Assembly: GCA_015680685.1 (NCBI GenBank)
Contig: MNCI01014915.1
Span: forward strand, 2,608-66,108
Length of the DNA stretch: 63,501 bases
Reading direction: 5' to 3'
From: Gnetum montanum
Lineage: Eukaryota; Streptophyta; Gnetopsida; Gnetales; Gnetaceae
The notes beneath the pieces are model-generated. The model did no database searches. It saw only the letters and a list, made by a program, of their open reading frames with translations, and was not told the origin of the DNA. This document shows, one piece after another, positions 58,321-63,501 of this stretch (positions within the stretch are counted from its first letter, which is position 1; every line of letters begins with the position of its first letter). The translations under genes were made by a program, and so were the position numbers.

Positions 58321-60073
58321 TATAATGATCAAAAATTTTAGTGTTTGGAATTACCAAGGGATCAATGGATGCATAGCCTTGACTCCACCTCCACACAAGG
58401 GCCTTGCTACAAATTAAGGTGAAGTGCCCTAGATAGTCTTGTCAATTAAATAGGGACATTGTTGGTTGTAACTAGGATGATGGGTGCAACCAAGGGGTGG
58501 CATGGTTAGCTAAAATGCAAATGCAAATAACATGAAATGATGCTAAGTGTCAAAGCAATGTTTCATAGTGCTAAGTGTAGAGAATAGCCATAGAATGAGG
58601 TGAGTGTAGCTAAGGGTTTTAATTGAAATGAGGGTGTTAATCCATGGAGACTACCACCCAAGCATAGTATAGCATGACGATGCATGAAAAAGTGCAAAAA
58701 TATGTAAATAAAATGTAAGAAAATGCTAGAAACAAGGGAGAGAAATAGAACACTGCTCCAAATGTGAGAATAGTTAACTCCAAAAGGGTCTTAGAAGGTA
58801 CACTATGTATAACAAGCATAGTGAGAGCATAGACATAGTCTCAATGGTGTTGGGCTATGAAGTTTGATGCTTGTCATGATGAACTGGGCCTACCATGTTG
58901 GCCATCATGGTCTATCGTAAGGTGCAAGGCTATAATAGGGTCATAGTGTAATATGCAATGTAGGGATGCCTCTCTACTAGTGTGGTGTGCTTTGGGTCTT
59001 GTTCACCCATAGAGCTAAGTGCCAAGATGCCAAAATTCCAAATGCCAAATGAAAGTGCCAACTGCCAACCCCCCAAAATAGTGTGGGTTCAGGGGTATTT
59101 ATAGGGCTAGGGTTAGCCCAAATGTGAATCAAGCACCATGTGGCGATGCAGTAGGTGGGAAGAGCATAGCAGCTACAATGGAGAGAATAGTAGCTATAGT
59201 AGCAAGTGGAGTAGCATAGAATTTAGAAATTTTTTGCAAAACTAGCCATTTTTCTATTGGCTATGCTTGCTATGCTCTCAAGCGTTGCAAGCATAGCAAC
59301 TACAATGCTAAGCATAACAACTACAATGCTAAGCATAGCACAACACTTAAAAAAATTCTACAACATCTAATGTCTAGCACTAGCTATGCTTGCTACACTC
59401 TAGAGCATAGCAAGGATAATTAGAAAAATTTGGCTCAAATTTGATCTTCTTCTATGCTACACTAGCTACGCTTTGGAGCATAGAAAGAGGGGTAACCTTA
59501 AGTTAGAAAATCTATTAAAATATTCCTCCACTTTAAGCTAGCTTGAAAACTTCTAGCTTAACACTTGGGCAAACTAGCCATTGAAAGGTGTGCTACATTG
59601 GCTATGCTTTAGAGCATAGTAGTAGTAGAAACCCTAGGAGTTAGAGAATTTTTTGAAATTTTTCTTCTATGCCAAACCATCCTGATAATTTCTAGCTTGG
59701 AACTTGAGCAAACTAGCCATGAAAGTGTGTGCTATGCTAACTATGCTCTACTGCATAGCAAGTATAATGAGAGCATAGCATAATACTTGGAGAAATTTTT
59801 GTAGATTTTAACCTCATTCAAACACTTAACCAAAATTACAAAAGATTGATCATTGAAGCTAACTACACTCTACTACGGTGGAGAGTGTGGTCCCAACACT
59901 TAGGCAAATTTCCAGAAAGTGTTGTTGTTTTGACAGTTAGAAAAAATTTTCAAATCTAGCACTTGGAGTTGACTACACTCAACACTTAGAAAAATTTGGG
60001 CAATTTCCATCATTTTGACACTTAGCCAAATTTGCAATCAAGACATTGAGATCTGAGCTTTTGTGGTGTTTCA
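58321..60073 (-). repeat. LTR D: T3 5' LTR
   Basis: 1,753 bases ending GGTGTTTCA on the plus strand. Palindromic units at 59392-59411, 59465-59483, 59601-59620 and 59740-59759. Confidence 0.85.
59097..59105 (-). promoter_or_regulatory. TATA box of LTR D (T3 5' copy)
   Basis: Minus-strand CTATAAATA within CCCTATAAATACCCC. Confidence 0.6.
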
Positions 60074-61480
60074 CCTATGACCACCATAATCTAGCCTCTC
60101 CCTTCAATACTATTGCCTATCATAAGATCCCCAGATTGACAACTTCTTCCTCAACCATCAATACAAGCATTTGAAGCCATAGGGATGCCCCAAGGCTTGG
60201 ATCAAGCTTTCTAAATGATCCAAGACATTAACAAACAGCTACCAAAAATTAAAGCCAATAAAACTTAGATAATCAAGGTTCTATATTTCTACCAAGATGA
60301 TCTTCTAAGATCTATGATGCCTCCAATAACTATGCTCATAAGCTTTCCCATTCCAATCTTCACCAAATACAATGGTGAAGGGTATCCCAATGCACATCTA
60401 GTAACCTTCCAATCTAAGTGTCTCTTTTTGCAAGCTTGGCCTCATATGATATTAAGGATTTTCCCCATGTCCCTTAATGGTAATACTTTAGATTGGTATC
60501 GAACCTTACTTAGAGGTTCTATCTCTTCCCTTGAAAACTTTATTAGCCAAAGTTTCAACTTCTTTAGATACAACTTGAAGTCGGATGCCACATTGGATCA
60601 ATTAATGAAGGTGAGGCAATGAGCGCTTGAAATAATCAAAAGATTCATTCAAAGATGGAACTCAACACTTAATGAGACCCCAGTGCCTATTGCTAAAACC
60701 CACCTCTTATCCATTTACAAGGGAGTAGTAAATAACTTTATTAAGCCATAGTTATACCACCTAGAGCCCTAGTCACTAAGCCAAGCTTTCTCACAAATAA
60801 AAACATTAAGGAGGTAGCTATGAAAAGTAATGATCCAACCTATGTGGCTTATAAAAACCAACATGCAAGGAGACATAGCAATAAAAAGAGGCAAGAACAT
60901 ACAACTTTGGCTATAATAACAAAAGAGAGAAAACAAGAAGAGAGGAGGAAATCACCACCATACCACGCATCCCTTGACTCATCACAATCATCCACTTCCT
61001 ATATCTCAAATCAACCAAGATCAAATTTTGGGCAAAAGGATAGGTCTAAGTATGCAAATTTACCTTTAAAACCCTCTCAGCTCTTAGAATAGTTGGTTAG
61101 AGATAACCATATACAACATAAGCAATTGTCTGAAGAGGCTTGTAAGAGCTACGATCATCTTTGTTACATGGCTAGGGATCCAATGATAGCTACCAAAGAT
61201 GATCCTAAGGTACCAAGCTACTTGAAGTTGGATAGATGTTGTCATTATCATCATATGGCTAGTCATGGCATCGATTTTTACCTAGCATTAAAGGATGACC
61301 TCTAGAAGATGATAAATCATAATGAGTTGGTGTTGAATGAGCCTAGCTCTCCAAGAGCCAACAATAACTCCTATACCATAGCCTCATTCATAGAAAACAA
61401 ATGGTTTAATCCTCCTAGGAAACCATTTATCATCAAAGTGCCATCATGATCCTAAAACACAAGGCCTAGAGAGCCCTTAA
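60074..61480 (+). pseudogene. T4 gag remnant (Tat-like, plus strand)
   Basis: The capsid core is well kept at 60314-60622 (102 codons): FTKYNGEGYPNAHLVTFQSK, FPMSLNGNTLDWYRTLLRGS and FNFFRYNLKSDATLDQLMKV. A basic segment follows (60820-61092), then CCHYHHMASHGIDFYLALKD near 61240, the zinc-knuckle-like motif with its last cysteine lost. The leader 60074-60300 has helical gag-like fragments (IQDINKQLPKIK). This copy keeps long stretches of coding similarity but has several stops. Its 5' LTR is not in the window: T3 abuts it. Confidence 0.8.
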
Positions 61481-62520
61481 TCATATAGGTACCATCTTCT
61501 TCAACCCCTAGGAAGCCTTTTATCATACGTGTCCCCTCTTCAGTGGCATCAGCTTCACAACATAACCAATGAGTTGCTAATCCTCCAAAGCCTAGGGAAC
61601 CATTTGTTATTCAAGTTCCTACACCTTCAACAAGTAAGACCATAGTGATCCATGACCAAAGCCCACCTATTATGGTCAATAACTCAAAGGTTAGCAAGAA
61701 TTCATCTTTATAATACTGATGAAAACAACCTATCACTAAACCAACATCAAAGCCCACTAAAGGAGGCTAATAAGAAAAGACTTTGAAATAGGCTACACTA
61801 AGACCAACTACATCCATGGACAAGGGGCCCAAGGCACATACATCACAACCCAAGCCATAAAGTGAAGGGAGAATGAGGAGGTTAGAACTACTAAGGCCAA
61901 AACATTGCAAGACAAGGGAAAGAATTTCCATGCAACCATAAGACAAGACAAATGATCCCTTAAGCAAAAGAACACATCATCAAACTTGTATGACTTAGTC
62001 ATGATCTCTCCTACACATAGGGATGCACCTACTATCATTATGAATAGAGACATGCTTGCCAATAGATATTTGATTCACTCTATCATTGAGAAAACTTCAA
62101 TTAGGGAAAATGGACATCAACCGATGCTCAACTTTTGTGATAGTGAAATAAAGATTGACTCTGAAAATAAAGAAGTGCTATTTTCCCCTCTCTTATCCCC
62201 ATAGATGTTGGTAGATACAAGGTCCATGTTGTTCATGCAGATGAAGGGATGGCCACAAATATGACACCATATTCCATAGATGACAAACTAGGCCTAACCA
62301 AGAACATCCAAGAGACCACCACCTTAGCACTTAAGTCATTTAATGGCTCATAAGTAGTAGTGCAAGGTTCCATCACTTTGGATTTCATGTCTAGTGGATA
62401 GTTTCCCACATCCATCAACTTCCTAGTAGTTGAAGAGACAGTCAAGTTCAACTTAATCATAGGGAGGCAATGGTTGGCTAAGCTTCATGTAGTTTCATCT
62501 CCTACACATTAAGAGACTCA
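61481..62520 (+). pseudogene. T4 gag-protease linker and protease remnant
   Basis: The proline-rich linker is followed by LYDLVMISPTHRDAP (61986), then TNMTPYSIDDKLGL, LALKSFNGS, FPTSINFLVVEETVKFNLI and IGRQWLAKLHVV (62250-62500). It parallels the T1 and T3 protease; the active-site aspartate region is degraded. The frame is interrupted. Confidence 0.75.
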
Positions 62521-63501
62521 CTTGTAATATGAGGGTGGAGAAATTATGATCTATGGAGACAATGTATTACTACCCTCAATTAACTATGTCAAAGTTTACC
62601 AAGGTTCTAAGGTGGATTTTTAAGAGGAGACTCCAAAAAATCAAGCTAGGGGCAAAACCAACAAGACCAACAATAATAACAATGAAGACCAAAAGTGATC
62701 AACACAAACACTTATTAATTGCCATGTCAAACAAGCAGTATGATGATAGTGCAATAGTGTAGAGTAAGCCCTTTGACTTATCAAAGGTAAAACAACAAAC
62801 ACATCGTAAATATATTATTCATTCTTTTGCTAACAAAAGCTTATTTACCTTTACAACCTTATACCATGATTCATGATTTATGTTATCCTTATATGTCCTT
62901 TCAACACTAGTCCATACTTGCTAGGTGGGTATGACCTCATGACCTGCATGAAGCCTAGCATGGAGCCAATGTGGATATTAACATTTCTTGCCTCAAAACA
63001 CTCTCATGTTTCCTCCATTGCCATTTTTTGATAGTTTTGACCTACCTCATCAAACCCTAGGCTCTGAAAGGAGGTTAGGTCTTGTTAAAACTTGAAATTT
63101 TGGGCATCCATGCTAGGGTAATCCTACCTAGCATGGAGTAGGTGGGTAACACCCATACTTATCCCCTAGTGTCCATCAAGCCTAGGTCTTAGCCTTAGGG
63201 TGGGTTCACATAACCTAGAACCCCTTGACAACCTCTAGTAGCTAAATTTCACCTTAAAATAAGTATATTTTACACAAACAACATTTTCCACACTACTAAA
63301 CCCCTCCTCTAGGATACCTATTGTGGAGCCAGTGTGGAGGATTAGGTAGTATTACATAAAATCATTTTCTAGATCTAAAATCACCATAAATTTCACTTTG
63401 ACAACCCTAGTGCCCCTCCATTATCTCTAGCAGTCGATCGTTGCTAGATCTAGAGTTGATTTTCACTATGGAAATCTTTTGCATGTTGGTGAACCCACCC
63501 C
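62521..63501. other. Unassigned end of window
   Basis: The first ~250 bases may still be T4 linker. No RT motif was seen. A perfect inverted repeat lies at 63108-63136. Confidence 0.4.
63108..63136. repeat. Perfect 10-base hairpin
   Basis: Arms CCATGCTAGG and CCTAGCATGG around a nine-base loop GTAATCCTA. Confidence 0.8.

Larger units (their letters stand above)
50864..60073 (-). mobile_element. T3: Tat-like gag-protease element
   Basis: Minus strand, D-type LTRs, tRNA-Asn primer site, gag and protease; no RT, RNase H or integrase found in 52.2-54.2 kb. The 3' LTR lacks its outer ~440 bases, so no target duplication can be paired. Confidence 0.8.

Noticed and set aside
1-63501. Endogenous pararetrovirus (caulimovirus-like) origin of the RT sequences.
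   Set aside because: RT is followed by integrase and flanked by LTRs with tRNA-Asp sites; plant pararetroviruses lack integrase and LTRs and use tRNA-Met.

Overview
This window is nuclear DNA from a land plant, probably a seed plant with a large, repeat-rich genome; the species cannot be named from the sequence. No intact host gene, rRNA, tRNA or CRISPR array was seen. Almost everything recognisable is decayed Ty3/gypsy LTR retrotransposon sequence, mostly on the minus strand. Coding is broken throughout by stops and frameshifts, so the longest open frames are below 190 codons. Element names (A0, A1, A2, T1 to T4) and LTR names (A to E) are mine.

Positions 1-2903 are the 5' end (LTR A, primer site, gag) of a minus-strand Athila-like element, A0. 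Positions 3005-47182 are one nested complex whose four insertions each have recognisable 5-base target duplications. The outer element A2 (3010-47177, duplication GATGT) is Athila-like with a tRNA-Asp primer site. Inside its 3' LTR sits the related element A1 (3841-13723, ATGGG). Inside its integrase sits the Tat-like element T1 (19810-33713, TGATG/TGATA). Inside its gag sits a 7.3-kb Tat-like element T2 (38217-45484, ACTGT) in which only gag is seen. Removing the inserts restores the order LTR, gag, protease, RT, RNase H, integrase, 3' ORF, LTR on the minus strand.

Positions 47183-49600 have no assigned gene but include a tRNA-like SINE head near 47.5 kb. A chromovirus-type integrase remnant follows (49.64-50.86 kb). 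Next comes T3 (50864-60073), a minus-strand gag-protease element related to T1 whose 3' LTR is truncated. From about 60.1 kb a plus-strand Tat-like gag-protease remnant, T4, runs to about 62.5 kb, then unassigned DNA to the end.

The elements split by primer: Athila-like copies use tRNA-Asp, the Tat-like copies T1 to T3 use tRNA-Asn. A1 and A2 retain recognisable reverse transcriptase and integrase; no RT was found in T1, T2 or T3, so those look non-autonomous. The least ordinary features are arrays of about 20-base palindromes upstream of the TATA box in the A, D and E LTR families, an intron-bearing gene remnant antisense to T1, and a 30-base minisatellite inside the T3 gag that reads as a repeated decapeptide.
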